The notes: a model not told the origin generated them from the letters alone. DNA of 64,000 nucleotides from Rhodoferax sp. BAB1 (GCF_013334205.1 NZ_CP054424.1:3058001-3122000); one strand, 5' to 3'; positions 1 to 9,184 are shown, counted from the stretch's first letter. Translations and numbers: made by a program.

Positions 1-372
1 GTTGGGGTCCATGCCGAAGGACGGGCCGGAGCCCCACAGGGCCAGGGCCGAGTTCTTGCCGTAGTGGTAGGCCACCACGCCATGGCCGCCGTCCAGCGTG
101 CCCTTGTTCACGGCCTCGAGCAGCTGGAAGGCCGGCACGACGGAGCCTGCGGGCAGCACTTCGATCTTGAGCTTGCCGCTGGCCATGTCGTTGACCTTCT
201 TGGCGAAGTCGCTGGCGTACTCGTGGAAGATGTCCTTGGACGGCCAGGTGCTCTGGAAGCGCAGGCTCGTGGTGGTCTGCGCAGTGGCAACCATGGGGGC
301 AGCCATGGCGCCGGCGGCAACGGCAACGCCCTTGAGCAGGCTGCGACGGTTCGGGGATTTGTTATCGGTCAC
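1..372 (-). CDS. TRAP transporter substrate-binding protein, DctP/TakP type (partial)
   Basis: This is the N-terminal 124 residues of a periplasmic solute receptor for a TRAP secondary transporter; the rest lies beyond the left window edge. A GTG start is chosen because AGGAG sits a few bases upstream. The N-terminus has a twin-arginine-like signal (NRRSLLKG, residues 8-15, then an Ala-rich stretch ending near ATAQ). The mature part (LRFQSTWP, LPAGSVVPAFQLLEAV, GTLDGGHG) resembles the TakP group that binds 2-oxo acids and other carboxylates. It is divergent from the FAH-family gene at 589, with an operator-like palindrome between them, so the two may share a regulator and possibly a substrate class. 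The ligand cannot be read from sequence. Confidence 0.85.
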   Translation of the reverse strand, partial: MTDNKSPNRRSLLKGVAVAAGAMAAPMVATAQTTTSLRFQSTWPSKDIFHEYASDFAKKVNDMASGKLKIEVLPAGSVVPAFQLLEAVNKGTLDGGHGVVAYHYGKNSALALWGSGPSFGMDPN

Positions 373-460
373 GGTGATCTCCTAGTGGGGGACAGAACAA
401 TCAGTTTACTTACTGTCCGGCCGGATTCTCCTCCCGTACGCCGCGGAATCCACCTAGGGG

Positions 461-506
461 TTTTCACCAGTATCTCGCGCGCTTGGTGAGAAACTGTTTT
501 CACCAA
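461..506. promoter_or_regulatory. Operator-like palindrome and repeated half-sites between divergent genes
   Basis: An inverted repeat TTGGTGA-N10-TCACCAA occupies 483-506. The nonamer TTTTCACCA occurs at 461-469 and again at 497-505. The cluster lies between the divergent TRAP receptor and FAH-hydrolase genes, where a shared regulator would bind. The palindrome is seen directly; the regulator (LysR, IclR or GntR type) is unknown and none is encoded next to it in the window. Confidence 0.45.
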
Positions 507-588
507 TCGATACCCATTCCAGTCACGGCCCTGCTACAACGCTGCTGTGTTCACACACAACAAAAGCAATTCAAAAGAGGAGACTTCC

Positions 589-1374
589 ATGGATCGACGT
601 CATTTTTTCCAGAACACGGCCCTGGTCACCACCGGTGCGCTGGCCGGTTGCGCCTTGCCCGGCGTGGCCCAGAACAAGGCCAGGACCCCGTTCGAGGTGA
701 GCGACACCTACATCCCCATCGTCGGCAGCGATGAGATGTTCCCGGTGCGCCGCATCTATTGCATCGGCCGCAACTACAGAGCCCATGCGATTGAGATGGG
801 TTCCAACCCGGACCGCGAACCGCCCTTCTTCTTCCAGAAACCGACCGACGCCATCCAGTACGTGGCCGCCGGCACCGTGGCCGACCACCCCTATCCCTCG
901 CTGACCAAGAACTACCACTACGAGGCCGAACTGGTGGCCTGCCTGGGCAAGGGCGGGCGCAACATCCCCGTCGAGAAGGCGCTGGATCTGGTCTACGGCT
1001 ACACCCTGGGCCTGGACATGGCACGCCGCGATCTGCAGCGCGCCATGGGCGACCAGAAAAAGCCCTGGGAGATCGGCAAGAGCTTCGACAAATCTGCGCC
1101 CATCGGCCCGGTGCACAAGCTCGGCCGGGTCGAGCATTTCACCAAGGGCAACATCTGGCTCAAGGTCAACGGTCAGACCAAGCAGAACGCGAATCTGAAC
1201 CAGATGATCTGGAACGTGGCCGAGCAGATCAGCAAGCTGTCCGAAGCCAACGAACTCTTCCCCGGCGACATCATTTATTCGGGCACACCGGAGAACGTGG
1301 GCCCGGTGGTGCGTGGCGACGTGATCGAGATGCACATCGATGGCCTGCCCAACCTGAGCGTCAAGATCGTCTGA
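589..1374 (+). CDS. FAH-family (fumarylpyruvate hydrolase-like) hydrolase with export signal
   Basis: The protein has 261 residues and belongs to the fumarylacetoacetate hydrolase family, whose members cleave C-C bonds in acylpyruvates during aromatic catabolism. Family features are GRNYRAHAIEMG, the metal-binding EAE of YHYEAELVA, GLDMARRDLQ, and SGTPENVGPV near the C-terminus. The ATG at 589 is chosen for its AGAGGAG ribosome binding site; an upstream in-frame GTG lacks one. The first 28 residues are atypical: MDRRHFF, a hydrophobic stretch and a perfect lipobox LAGC (Cys21), which suggest Tat export and lipid anchoring although this family normally works in the cytoplasm. It is divergent from a TRAP receptor, fitting uptake or processing of an organic acid. 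A strong terminator follows. Confidence 0.85.
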   Translation: MDRRHFFQNTALVTTGALAGCALPGVAQNKARTPFEVSDTYIPIVGSDEMFPVRRIYCIGRNYRAHAIEMGSNPDREPPFFFQKPTDAIQYVAAGTVADHPYPSLTKNYHYEAELVACLGKGGRNIPVEKALDLVYGYTLGLDMARRDLQRAMGDQKKPWEIGKSFDKSAPIGPVHKLGRVEHFTKGNIWLKVNGQTKQNANLNQMIWNVAEQISKLSEANELFPGDIIYSGTPENVGPVVRGDVIEMHIDGLPNLSVKIV

Positions 1375-1394
1375 GTCCAGACGGCCATCGGACA

Positions 1395-1437
1395 GCGGGG
1401 CTTGCGTCAGGGGTCGTGACGCAAGCCCCGCTTTTTT
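1395..1437 (+). terminator. Rho-independent terminator after the FAH-family gene
   Basis: A perfect 15-bp stem (1395-1409 with 1417-1431), loop GGGGTCG, is followed by a run of six T. It lies 20 bp after the stop codon at 1374 and separates this gene from the next unit. Confidence 0.93.
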
Positions 1438-1487
1438 GCGTATCCTTGAGGCTACCCTGCGCTTCTGCACCGGATGTTGCCCGCACC

Positions 1488-2612
1488 ATGAACCCGATCC
1501 AGCTCTTCGACCCGGCCTCCAGCACCTACACCTACCTGCTCTTCGACGCAGACAGTCGGGAGGCGCTCATCATCGACCCGGTGGATGAGCAGCTCGAGCG
1601 CGACCTGGGCGTGCTGCGCGAATACGGCCTCAAGCTCATGCTGGTGGTGGAAACCCATGCCCATGCTGACCACGTCACCAGCGCCAGCCTGCTGGTGGAA
1701 CACACCGGCGCCAGGACGGCCGCCCCCGAGGCCTGTGGCATCCGCACGGCGGCCCTCCAGCTGCAGGACGGCGCCGAGCTCCGATTCGGCCGCCACCATA
1801 TCCGCGCGCTCCACACCCCTGGGCACACCGCCGGCAGCATGAGTTTTGTCTGGGCGTCCGAAGGCCAGCACCACGTCTTCACCGGCGACACCCTGCTCAT
1901 CAATGGTTGCGGTCGCACCGACTTCCAGTCGGGCAGTTCCGAGGCGCTCTACCGCAGCCTGACCCAGGTGCTGTTCACCTTGCCCGATGACACCGTGGTC
2001 TGGCCAGGCCACGACTACCAGGGCCGCAGCCACTCGACCATAGGCGCCGAGAAGGCGGGCAATGCGCGGGTCGCAGGCAAGTCGCTGGCCGAGTTCATGG
2101 CCATCATGGACAACCTGCATCTGCCCAGACCCAGGCGCATCGACGAGGCCGTACCGGCCAACCTGCAATCCGGCCTGCGCCACGATGCCGATGGCGCGGC
2201 GCTCATGGCTGTGCGCCCAGCCGAGGGCTACGCGGGCAACGTCACGCCGCAGCTGGCCTGGTCATGGGTGCAGTCCGGCGAGGCCGTGCTGGTCGATGTG
2301 CGAAGCGATGCCGAGCGCGAATGGGTGGGCTTCGTGCCGGACAGCGTGGGCCTGGCCTGGAAGCAGTGGCCGGGCATGGTGCCGAATCCGAATTTTGATG
2401 CCGCCGTGCGCGCGGCCGTGCCGCCGGGCAAGAAGGCAGTCATGCTGTGCCGCAGCGGGGTACGGTCGATTGCCGCTGCGCGTCGCGCCACAGAACTCGG
2501 CATCGAGGCCTACAACATCCTTGAAGGTTTCGAGGGTGATCCGGACGCGCAGGCGCATCGCGGCCGCAAGGGTGGCTGGCGTTACCACGGCCTGCCCTGG
2601 CGACAGGGCTGA
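1488..2612 (+). CDS. Persulfide dioxygenase-rhodanese fusion (MBL-fold hydrolase)
   Basis: The 374-residue protein has two domains. Residues 1 to about 240 are an ETHE1-like metallo-beta-lactamase fold with HxHxDH (H57, H59, D61, H62), GHTAGS and TGDTLLINGCGRTDF. Residues about 255-374 are a rhodanese with active-site Cys321 in CRSGVRS. Fusions of this type oxidise glutathione persulfide to sulfite and move sulfane sulfur between carriers, so a role in sulfide or persulfide detoxification in the cytoplasm is likely. The ATG at 1488 aligns with the family start; in-frame starts further upstream run into the terminator of the preceding gene. It stands alone, with coaX 49 bp downstream on the same strand. 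Confidence 0.9.
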   Translation: MNPIQLFDPASSTYTYLLFDADSREALIIDPVDEQLERDLGVLREYGLKLMLVVETHAHADHVTSASLLVEHTGARTAAPEACGIRTAALQLQDGAELRFGRHHIRALHTPGHTAGSMSFVWASEGQHHVFTGDTLLINGCGRTDFQSGSSEALYRSLTQVLFTLPDDTVVWPGHDYQGRSHSTIGAEKAGNARVAGKSLAEFMAIMDNLHLPRPRRIDEAVPANLQSGLRHDADGAALMAVRPAEGYAGNVTPQLAWSWVQSGEAVLVDVRSDAEREWVGFVPDSVGLAWKQWPGMVPNPNFDAAVRAAVPPGKKAVMLCRSGVRSIAAARRATELGIEAYNILEGFEGDPDAQAHRGRKGGWRYHGLPWRQG

Positions 2613-2661
2613 GCAAGCCCTCTCCTTTATGATGCCGGCTGTCGCCAACCGAGCCTAAATC

Positions 2662-3438
2662 ATGTCTTTTCTCGCCATCGACGTTGGCAACACCCGCCTC
2701 AAGTGGGCCCTGTACGACGCGCCGCAGCCCGGCGCGCGGGTCTTGGCCCAGGGCGCCGAATTCCTGGACCACATCGACCGCCTGGCCGAAACCGCCTGGG
2801 CCGGTTTGCCCGCGCCGAGCTGCATGCTGGGTTGCGTGGTGGCCAGTGATGCCGTCAAGCATCGCGTCGAGGCGCAGATGGAACACTGGGACGTCTCGCC
2901 ACACTGGGTCATCGCCAGCAGCCACGAAGCCGGCCTGAGCAATGGCTACGACCACCCGGCCCGCCTGGGTCCGGACCGCTGGGTGGCCATGATCGGCGCC
3001 TGGCACAGCATGCTGGCCATGGGCCCGCCTCGCCCCATCGTCGTCGCCATGGTCGGAACCGCCGTCACGGTGGAGGCCATCGACGCGAGCGGCAAGTTCC
3101 TGGGGGGTTACATCCTGCCGGGCCACGGCATCATGCTGCGTGCGCTCGAATCCGGTACGGCCGGCCTGCACGTGCCCACCGGCGAGGTGCGCCCCTTTCC
3201 CACCAACACCAGCGATGCGCTGACCAGCGGAGGCACCTACGCGATTGCGGGTGCGATGGAGCGCATGGTGGACCATGTGCGCGAGCATTGCAGCGCCGAA
3301 CCCTGGTGCGTGATGGCTGGTGGCGCCGGCTGGAAGATGGCCCCCAGCCTGTCCACGCCCTTCGACCTGGTCGACACCCTGATCTTCGACGGGCTGCTGC
3401 AGATCGCCGCACACCGCGGTTTCTGCCTGCCGCGCTGA
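2662..3438 (+). CDS. coaX: Type III pantothenate kinase CoaX
   Basis: CoaX phosphorylates pantothenate in the first step of coenzyme A synthesis and is insensitive to CoA feedback. The 258-residue protein begins with the acidic-sugar-kinase motif [13 protein letters not shown] (residues 7-19), and has [11 protein letters not shown] and [15 protein letters not shown] for nucleotide and pantothenate binding. Length fits the family. It follows the persulfide dioxygenase gene by 49 bp and converges with the M20 hydrolase gene, leaving only 6 bp between the stop codons. Confidence 0.95.
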   Translation: MSFLAIDVGNTRLKWALYDAPQPGARVLAQGAEFLDHIDRLAETAWAGLPAPSCMLGCVVASDAVKHRVEAQMEHWDVSPHWVIASSHEAGLSNGYDHPARLGPDRWVAMIGAWHSMLAMGPPRPIVVAMVGTAVTVEAIDASGKFLGGYILPGHGIMLRALESGTAGLHVPTGEVRPFPTNTSDALTSGGTYAIAGAMERMVDHVREHCSAEPWCVMAGGAGWKMAPSLSTPFDLVDTLIFDGLLQIAAHRGFCLPR

Positions 3439-3444
3439 ATCCCC

Positions 3445-4638
3445 TCAACGCCCTGGCGCCAGCCAGGCCTCGGCCAGTTTCACCCAGTAGCTCGCGCCCA
3501 GCGGGATGAGCTCGTCATTGAAGTCATAACTCGGGTTGTGCAGGGTGCAGGGGCCGCCGCCATGGCCCATCTCGCGGTGCACGCCGTCACCGTTGCCGAT
3601 GAAGGCATACGCCCCGGGCTTGGCCAGCAGCATGTAGGCGAAGTCTTCCGCGCCCATGGTGGGCTCCTGCTTCAGGACGTTGGCCTCGCCAACGATGTCG
3701 GCCATGATGCTGCGGGCAAAAGCCACTTCCGGCTCGGCATTGATGGTGGGCGGGTAGTTGCGTTCGAACTCGAAGTCGCAGCGGGCGCCGAAGGCGGCAC
3801 AGGTGTGCTGCGCCACCTCGCGCATGCGCGCCTCGATCTGGTCCAGCACCTCCAGCGTGAAGGTACGTACCGTACCCTGCAGCTCGCAGCTGTCGGCGAT
3901 CACGTTGCTGGCGTGCCCCGCATGGATCATGGTGACCGAGATCACCCCCGCGTCGATGGGTTTGATATTGCGGCTGATGATGGTCTGGAAGGCCTGCACC
4001 ATCTGGCAGGCCACCAGCACCGGGTCCACCGCGTTGTGCGGCATGGCGGCGTGGCCGCCCTTGCCCTGGATGGTGATCTTGAACTCGTTGCTCGACGCCA
4101 TCACCGGCCCCGGACTCAGCGCAAAGGTGCCGGCCTTCATGCCCGGCCAGTTGTGCATGCCGAACACGGCCTGCATCGGGAATTTCTCGAAGAGGCCGTC
4201 CTTGATCATCTCGTTGGCACCGGCGCCGCCCTCTTCGGCCGGCTGGAAGATCAGGTAGACGGTGCCGTCGAAGTTGCGCTGCTGCGCCAGGTGCTGGGCT
4301 GCGGCCAGCAGCATGGCCGTGTGGCCGTCGTGCCCGCACGCATGCATCTTGCCGTCATGGTGGCTGGCGTGGGCAAAGGTGTTGCCCTCCTGCAGGGGCA
4401 GGGCATCCATGTCGGCGCGCAAACCGATGGCACGCGGTGACTGGCCCTGACGGATGACACCCACCACGCCGGTACCGCCGAGGCCGCGGTGCACGGGGAT
4501 ACCCCAGGAGGTCAACTTGGCGGCCACCAGGTCGGCGGTGCGCTGTTCCTCGAACGAGAGTTCCGGATGGGCGTGGATGTCGCGCCGGATGGCCGCTATG
4601 CCGGCGGCCTGGGCGACGATGGAATCGATGACCTTCAT
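3445..4638 (-). CDS. M20 family amidohydrolase (hippurate hydrolase-like)
   Basis: The 397-residue protein is an M20D metallopeptidase-family amidohydrolase, the group that includes hippurate hydrolase and N-acyl-amino-acid deacylases. Zn-ligand motifs are visible in MHACGHDGHTA and QPAEEGGAG, followed by GMHNWPGM, the lid or dimerisation region GKGGHAAMPH, and MGAEDFAYM near the C-terminus. No signal peptide is seen, so it is cytoplasmic. It lies downstream of a branched-chain-type ABC receptor gene on the same strand (59-bp gap), which may supply an acyl-amino-acid substrate. Exact substrate is not determinable. Confidence 0.88.
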   Translation of the reverse strand: MKVIDSIVAQAAGIAAIRRDIHAHPELSFEEQRTADLVAAKLTSWGIPVHRGLGGTGVVGVIRQGQSPRAIGLRADMDALPLQEGNTFAHASHHDGKMHACGHDGHTAMLLAAAQHLAQQRNFDGTVYLIFQPAEEGGAGANEMIKDGLFEKFPMQAVFGMHNWPGMKAGTFALSPGPVMASSNEFKITIQGKGGHAAMPHNAVDPVLVACQMVQAFQTIISRNIKPIDAGVISVTMIHAGHASNVIADSCELQGTVRTFTLEVLDQIEARMREVAQHTCAAFGARCDFEFERNYPPTINAEPEVAFARSIMADIVGEANVLKQEPTMGAEDFAYMLLAKPGAYAFIGNGDGVHREMGHGGGPCTLHNPSYDFNDELIPLGASYWVKLAEAWLAPGR

Positions 4639-4675
4639 GGGTGAGAGTCTATTCCTCCGGCTGCCCCCTTGTCAT

Positions 4676-4691
4676 CCGGGGTATTCCCCGG
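4676..4691 (-). other. Short hairpin after the ABC receptor gene
   Basis: CCGGGG-TATT-CCCCGG forms a perfect 6-bp stem 6 bp beyond the receptor stop codon. There is no T-tract on the minus strand, so it is at best a weak terminator or a 3'-end protecting hairpin before the M20 gene. Confidence 0.4.
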
Positions 4692-4697
4692 CGACGT

Positions 4698-5825
4698 TCA
4701 GGTACGCACGCGCCCGTCACCGGTCAGCATGGACAGTTCCACGAAACCCGAGGCCACGTGGTTGCCGGCCGAGAAGTTGACCTGGAAACCGCCCAGGCTC
4801 TGGCTGCCGATGGCCTCGATGCCCTGGATCAGTCCCTCACGGCTGTTCATGCGCGTACCGGCACGCTTGAGGCCTTCGCTCACGACCTTGGCCGCCAGAT
4901 AACCTTCCATGCTCGAGAAGTTGGCCTGCACATTGCCAGCCTTCCTGACCGCATCGGCGAATTCGCGCGCGATCTGGCGCGCCGGGTAATACGGCGAGGG
5001 CATCACCTGCGACACCACCACGCCGGCACCCTCCTTGCCCAGCTCATCGGCCAGGGCCTGGGTACCGACAAAGGATACGTTGAAGAACGTACCGCCAAAA
5101 CCCGCGGCACGGGCAGCGCGGATATACGCTGCACAGGACTTGTAGGCGCTGATCTGCACCACGGCGTCCGGCGCAGCGGCATTGATGGTGCGCACAGCAG
5201 CGGCGACATCCACCGAATTGCGCTCCACCGTGGCCTGCGCCACGGGCTTGAGGCCCAACTTGTCCAGCGCCAGCGTCACGCCGTCCAGGCCCGCCTTGCC
5301 GTAGGCATCGTTCTGGTAGAAGACCGCAATCTTCTTCAGGCCCAGATTGGTCAGCTGGCGCACGATCAGCGCCGTCTCGTCGTTGTAGGAGGCACGCAGG
5401 TGGAAGACCTGCTTGTTGAAAGGCTCGCGCAAGCCCATGGCCCCAGTGAAAGGCGCAATGAACGGCACCTGGGCCTTGCTCAGCAGCGGCAGCGCGGCCA
5501 GGCTGGTGGGCGTGCCGATGTAGCCGAACAGGGCAAACACGTCCTCGGCGATCAGCTTCTGCGTGTTGGCGGCACAGCGGTCCGGCTCGTAACCATCGTC
5601 CAGGGTCTTGATCTCGATGGTCTTGCCAGCGATGCCCCCTTGCGCGTTCACCTGGTCGAACCAGAGCCTGGCGCCCTGGTGGAACTGGATGCCCAGTTCG
5701 GCCGCAGGGCCGGTGAAGGCGGCCGACTGGCCGAGGATGATCTTGTTGTTGGCCTGGGCCTTGAGCAACGTGGGAGCGGCCAGCAGGGATGCGGCGGCCA
5801 GGCCGAATTGGCGACGAGTGGTCAT
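4698..5825 (-). CDS. Branched-chain amino acid-type ABC transporter substrate-binding protein
   Basis: The 375-residue protein is a periplasmic receptor of the LivK/Peripla_BP_6 type. The start at 5825 gives MTTRRQFGLAAASLLAAPTLLKA, a Tat-like signal, and GGAA lies just upstream; a TTG four codons earlier is also possible. Typical motifs are ILGQSAAFTGPAAELG and QGGIAGKTIEIKTLDDGY. No permease or ATPase genes are adjacent, so this is an orphan receptor that must share a transporter encoded elsewhere. Such expanded receptor families are common in Burkholderiales. Ligand unknown. Confidence 0.88.
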   Translation of the reverse strand: MTTRRQFGLAAASLLAAPTLLKAQANNKIILGQSAAFTGPAAELGIQFHQGARLWFDQVNAQGGIAGKTIEIKTLDDGYEPDRCAANTQKLIAEDVFALFGYIGTPTSLAALPLLSKAQVPFIAPFTGAMGLREPFNKQVFHLRASYNDETALIVRQLTNLGLKKIAVFYQNDAYGKAGLDGVTLALDKLGLKPVAQATVERNSVDVAAAVRTINAAAPDAVVQISAYKSCAAYIRAARAAGFGGTFFNVSFVGTQALADELGKEGAGVVVSQVMPSPYYPARQIAREFADAVRKAGNVQANFSSMEGYLAAKVVSEGLKRAGTRMNSREGLIQGIEAIGSQSLGGFQVNFSAGNHVASGFVELSMLTGDGRVRT

Positions 5826-5907
5826 GTGTGGTTCCAAGAAGGGGGAGCAGGGCTTTTGGCCTGGCTCCTACATTCACGACACTGCTTGTTACAGTGCCCA
5901 GAAGCAG

Positions 5908-5931
5908 AAAAGCCCTCCTAAGAGGGCTTTT
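5908..5931 (-). terminator. Terminator after the initiator tRNA gene
   Basis: AAAAGCCCTC-CTAA-GAGGGCTTTT forms a perfect 10-bp A/U-flanked stem 7 bp after the tRNA 3' end. It is read on the minus strand, where it ends with TTTT, and would close the rplQ-tRNA transcript. Confidence 0.88.
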
Positions 5932-5937
5932 CCTTGT

Positions 5938-6014
<77 letters not shown>

Positions 6015-6032
6015 GTAATCTAGCATTATAGC

Positions 6033-6422
6033 TTATTCTGCCTTGGCCGTCTCAGAAGATTCAGCCGGACGGTCCACCAGTTCAACGAGGGCCATGGGAG
6101 CGTTGTCGCCCACGCGGAAACCCATCTTGAGGATGCGGGTGTAGCCGCCCGGACGCGTCTTGAAACGCGGGCCGAGGTCGTTGAACAGCTTGGTGACGCT
6201 GTCGCGATCACGCAGGCGGTCGAATGCCAGGCGGCGGTTGGCCAGCGTGGCTTCCTTGGCCAGGGTGATCATGGGCTCGACGACGCGACGCAACTCCTTG
6301 GCCTTCGGCACGGTGGTCTTGATGACCTCGTGCTCGATCAGCGAATTCATCATGTTGCGCAGCATGGCGAGGCGGTGCTCGCTGGTGCGGTTGAGTTTAC
6401 GGAGACCGTGTCCGTGACGCAT
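6033..6422 (-). CDS. rplQ: 50S ribosomal protein L17
   Basis: L17 binds 23S rRNA near the exit tunnel. The 129-residue protein starts [17 protein letters not shown] and has the usual bacterial core ([25 protein letters not shown]). It is the last protein gene of the alpha operon, after rpoA and an intercistronic spacer with two hairpins. An initiator tRNA gene and then a terminator follow it. Confidence 0.98.
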   Translation of the reverse strand: MRHGHGLRKLNRTSEHRLAMLRNMMNSLIEHEVIKTTVPKAKELRRVVEPMITLAKEATLANRRLAFDRLRDRDSVTKLFNDLGPRFKTRPGGYTRILKMGFRVGDNAPMALVELVDRPAESSETAKAE

Positions 6423-6478
6423 GGTGCTTTCCTTTCTTTATATAAACAGGCAGCCGTATCAGGTACTGCCCGGTGCAC

Positions 6479-6520
6479 CCAGCCCTGAAGGGCTGGTTTT
6501 CCGTCCCGCTTGAGCGGGAC
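6479..6520 (-). other. Tandem perfect hairpins between rpoA and rplQ
   Basis: Two perfect stem-loops lie in the 110-bp rpoA-rplQ spacer: GTCCCGCTTGAGCGGGAC at 6503-6520 and CCAGCCCTGAAGGGCTGG at 6479-6496 (given as the plus strand), separated by a short A/T run. They could mark partial termination or RNase processing between rpoA and rplQ. Confidence 0.75.
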
Positions 6521-6532
6521 CGGTATTCTAAA

Positions 6533-7522
6533 TCAACGCTTCTCGAGCGCGGCCGGCGGCCAGTTCTCGAGCTTCATACCCAGGGTCAGACCGCGCGAAG
6601 CCAGCACTTCCTTGATCTCGTTGAGCGACTTGCGACCCAGGTTCGGGGTCTTGAGCAGTTCGTTCTCGGAGCGCTGGATCAGGTCGCCGATGTAATAGAT
6701 GTTCTCGGCCTTCAGGCAGTTGGCCGAACGTACGGTCAGTTCGAGTTCGTCGACCGGACGCAACAGGATCGGGTCGAACTGGCTGCCGCTGCGCGGTGCT
6801 GGTGCGTCGAAGGCGGCGAGTTCGCTGCCCTCGAGCTGGGCGAACACGGCCAGCTGTTCGACCAGGATCTTGGCCGAAGCGCGCACGGCGTCTTCGGCGG
6901 TGATGGCGCCATTGGTCTCGATCTCGACGACCAGCTTGTCCAGGTCGGTACGCTGCTCGACGCGGGCGCTCTCGACGGTGTAGCTCACGCGCTTGACCGG
7001 GGAGAAGGAAGCGTCGAGCACGATGCGGCCGATCGACTTGGTCGGCTCGTCGCCGTAACGGCGCATGGTGCCGGGCACGTAACCGCGGCCCTTCTCGACC
7101 TTGATCTGCATGTCGAGCTTGCCACCGGCCGACAGCGTGGCGATCACGTGGTCGGGATTGATGATCTCGACATCGTGCGGGGTCTGGATGTCAGCCGCCG
7201 TGACGACGCCCTCGCCGTCCTTGCGCAGGCTCAGCGTGACTTCGTCGCGGTTGTGCAGCTTGAACACCACACCTTTGAGGTTCAGCAGAATGTTGACCAC
7301 GTCTTCCTGCACGCCGTCGATGGACGAGTACTCGTGCAGCACGCCGGCAATGGTCACCTCGGTGGCAGCGTAACCCGGCATCGACGACAGCAGGACGCGG
7401 CGCAGCGCGTTGCCCAGGGTGTGGCCATAACCACGCTCAAACGGCTCCAGCGCCACTTTGGCGCGGTTCGGGCCGAGTTGTTCGACGTTGATTGCTTTGG
7501 GTTTCAGCAGACTGGTTTGCAT
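6533..7522 (-). CDS. rpoA: DNA-directed RNA polymerase alpha subunit
   Basis: RpoA nucleates RNA polymerase assembly and contacts UP elements and activators. The 329-residue length is normal. The N-terminal domain ([20 protein letters not shown]) and the C-terminal domain (residues about 250-320, with [21 protein letters not shown]) are both intact. The gene sits between rpsD and rplQ as in other alpha operons, with hairpins in both flanking spacers. Confidence 0.99.
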   Translation of the reverse strand: MQTSLLKPKAINVEQLGPNRAKVALEPFERGYGHTLGNALRRVLLSSMPGYAATEVTIAGVLHEYSSIDGVQEDVVNILLNLKGVVFKLHNRDEVTLSLRKDGEGVVTAADIQTPHDVEIINPDHVIATLSAGGKLDMQIKVEKGRGYVPGTMRRYGDEPTKSIGRIVLDASFSPVKRVSYTVESARVEQRTDLDKLVVEIETNGAITAEDAVRASAKILVEQLAVFAQLEGSELAAFDAPAPRSGSQFDPILLRPVDELELTVRSANCLKAENIYYIGDLIQRSENELLKTPNLGRKSLNEIKEVLASRGLTLGMKLENWPPAALEKR

Positions 7523-7576
7523 GCAGACTTCCTGTCAATACCCCCGGCTCGTTACACCGGTAAGGCTGGTGAAGCG

Positions 7577-7640
7577 CCTGACCGGAATGCCTCCGGTCAG
7601 GTACGAAAACTCCAAGGGCCGAGGCTGCGCTGCAGCCTCG
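7577..7640 (-). other. Two perfect hairpins between rpsD and rpoA
   Basis: The rpsD-rpoA spacer holds a 10-bp stem at 7577-7601 (CCTGACCGGA with TCCGGTCAGG) and a 9-bp stem at 7620-7640 (CGAGGCTGC with GCAGCCTCG). Neither has a T-tract long enough for a full terminator, so processing or attenuation is more likely. Confidence 0.75.
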
Positions 7641-7652
7641 TTGTCACCTTGA

Positions 7653-8276
7653 TTACCTCGAGTACAACTCGACGATCAGCGATTCGTTGATGTCGGACCC
7701 GAATTCGTCGCGATCCGGGACCTTCTTGAAGGTGCCTTCGGCTTTGTCGAGATTCACTTCCACCCAGGCCGGCATGCCGACTTGCTGGGCCAGTTGCAGG
7801 GCTTCCACCACGCGGTTCTGCTTCTTGGACTTTTCGCGCACGGCGATCACGTCGCCGGCCTTGACCGAGTACGACGGAATGTTCACGGAATTGCCGTTCA
7901 CGGTGATCGCCTTGTGCGAAACCATCTGACGCGCTTCAGCGCGCGTGGAGCCGAAGCCCATGCGGTAGACCACGTTGTCCAGGCGGCACTCCAGCAGGAA
8001 CAGCAGGTTGGCGCCGGTGTTGCCCTTGCGACGGTCGGCTTCCTCGAAATAACGGCGGAACTGGCGCTCCAGCACACCGTACATGCGCTTGACCTTCTGC
8101 TTTTCACGCAGCTGCAGACCGAAGTCGGAGGTGCGGGCGCCCGAAGTGCGGCCGTGCTGGCCGGGCTTGGAGTCGAACTTGGCCTTGTCCGCAATCGAGC
8201 GACGGGCGCTCTTGAGGAACAGGTCAGTGCCTTCACGGCGGGAGAGTTTGGCCTTGGGGCCGAGATTGCGTGCCAC
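7653..8276 (-). CDS. rpsD: 30S ribosomal protein S4
   Basis: S4 is a primary 16S rRNA-binding protein and, in E. coli, the translational repressor of the alpha operon. The 207-residue protein starts [16 protein letters not shown] and contains the S4 RNA-binding domain ([20 protein letters not shown]). It lacks the zinc-binding Cys cluster found in some S4 forms. Whether it represses this operon cannot be read directly, but the hairpin-rich spacers on both sides are candidate RNA targets. Confidence 0.98.
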   Translation of the reverse strand: MARNLGPKAKLSRREGTDLFLKSARRSIADKAKFDSKPGQHGRTSGARTSDFGLQLREKQKVKRMYGVLERQFRRYFEEADRRKGNTGANLLFLLECRLDNVVYRMGFGSTRAEARQMVSHKAITVNGNSVNIPSYSVKAGDVIAVREKSKKQNRVVEALQLAQQVGMPAWVEVNLDKAEGTFKKVPDRDEFGSDINESLIVELYSR

Positions 8277-8376
8277 TTGAACTTCCTTCTATGTCAACTT
8301 CCGCAGTTGCCTGCGGGAGCCATCAGCGCAATGCCGATGGCGGTGGGCTTGTTAAAAAATGGTCGAGACGACGGCG

Positions 8377-8398
8377 TCTGATCGCAGCTGCGATCAGA
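8377..8398 (-). other. Perfect 22-bp palindrome at the rpsK stop codon
   Basis: A perfect palindrome with centre CAGCTG spans 8377-8398 and includes the rpsK stop codon at 8394-8396. As RNA it would fold into a hairpin at the end of the rpsK reading frame, in the 117-bp rpsK-rpsD spacer. Confidence 0.8.
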
Positions 8399-8798
8399 TA
8401 CGACGACGCTTCTGCGGACGGCAGCCGTTGTGCGGCACCGGCGTCACGTCGGAAATCAGGTTGATGCGAATGCCCAGTGCGGCCAGGGCACGCACCGAAG
8501 ACTCACGACCGGGGCCGGGGCCCTTGATCTCGACGTCGAGGTTCTTGATACCTTGCTCCATGGCGGCACGGCCAGCCACTTCGGACGCCACCTGGGCGGC
8601 GAACGGCGTGGACTTGCGCGAACCCTTGAAGCCCTGGCCACCCGACGAGGCCCAGGACAGGGCATTGCCCTGGCGATCGGTGATCGTGATGATGGTGTTG
8701 TTGAAGGAGGCGTGCACGTGGGCGACGCCGTCAGCCACGTTCTTGCGAACCTTCTTGCGCACACGTTGCGCGGCATTATTGGCGGGAGCTTTAGCCAT
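8394..8798 (-). CDS. rpsK: 30S ribosomal protein S11
   Basis: S11 forms part of the 30S platform and contacts 16S rRNA near the Shine-Dalgarno helix. The 134-residue sequence has the family core ([32 protein letters not shown]) and the conserved tail [10 protein letters not shown]. It follows rpsM by 20 bp in the alpha operon. Its stop codon lies inside a perfect 22-bp palindrome. Confidence 0.98.
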   Translation of the reverse strand: MAKAPANNAAQRVRKKVRKNVADGVAHVHASFNNTIITITDRQGNALSWASSGGQGFKGSRKSTPFAAQVASEVAGRAAMEQGIKNLDVEIKGPGPGRESSVRALAALGIRINLISDVTPVPHNGCRPQKRRRI

Positions 8799-8818
8799 GG
8801 TGATCTTTCAATGCCAGT

Positions 8819-9184
8819 TTATTTCTTCAGTGCCTGGGCACCCTTGCGCGGGCCCTTGCGGGTACGGGCATTGGTGCGCGTACGCTGGCCGCGCATGGGC
8901 AGGCCGCGGCGATGGCGGAAACCGCGGTAGCAGCCGATGTCCATCAAACGCTTGATGTTCATCGTGGTCTCGCGACGCAGGTCACCCTCGATGGTGATAC
9001 CGGCGATCTGGTCGCGGATTTTTTCCAGATCAGAGTCGGTCAGATCCTTGATCTTCTTGGAATATGCAATGCCGCAGGCATCGCAAATCTTGCGAGCGCT
9101 CGTGCGACCGATGCCGAAGATGGCGGTCAAGCCAATTTCTGCATGCTTATGCGGCGGAATGTTGATGCCAGCGATACGTGCCAT
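8819..9184 (-). CDS. rpsM: 30S ribosomal protein S13
   Basis: S13 is the head protein that bridges to the 50S subunit and contacts P-site tRNA. The 121-residue protein has [22 protein letters not shown]-like [12 protein letters not shown], and the basic tail [18 protein letters not shown]. It begins the alpha operon after rpmJ; the gap of 24 bp leaves no room for a long leader like the E. coli alpha mRNA pseudoknot. Confidence 0.98.
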   Translation of the reverse strand: MARIAGINIPPHKHAEIGLTAIFGIGRTSARKICDACGIAYSKKIKDLTDSDLEKIRDQIAGITIEGDLRRETTMNIKRLMDIGCYRGFRHRRGLPMRGQRTRTNARTRKGPRKGAQALKK

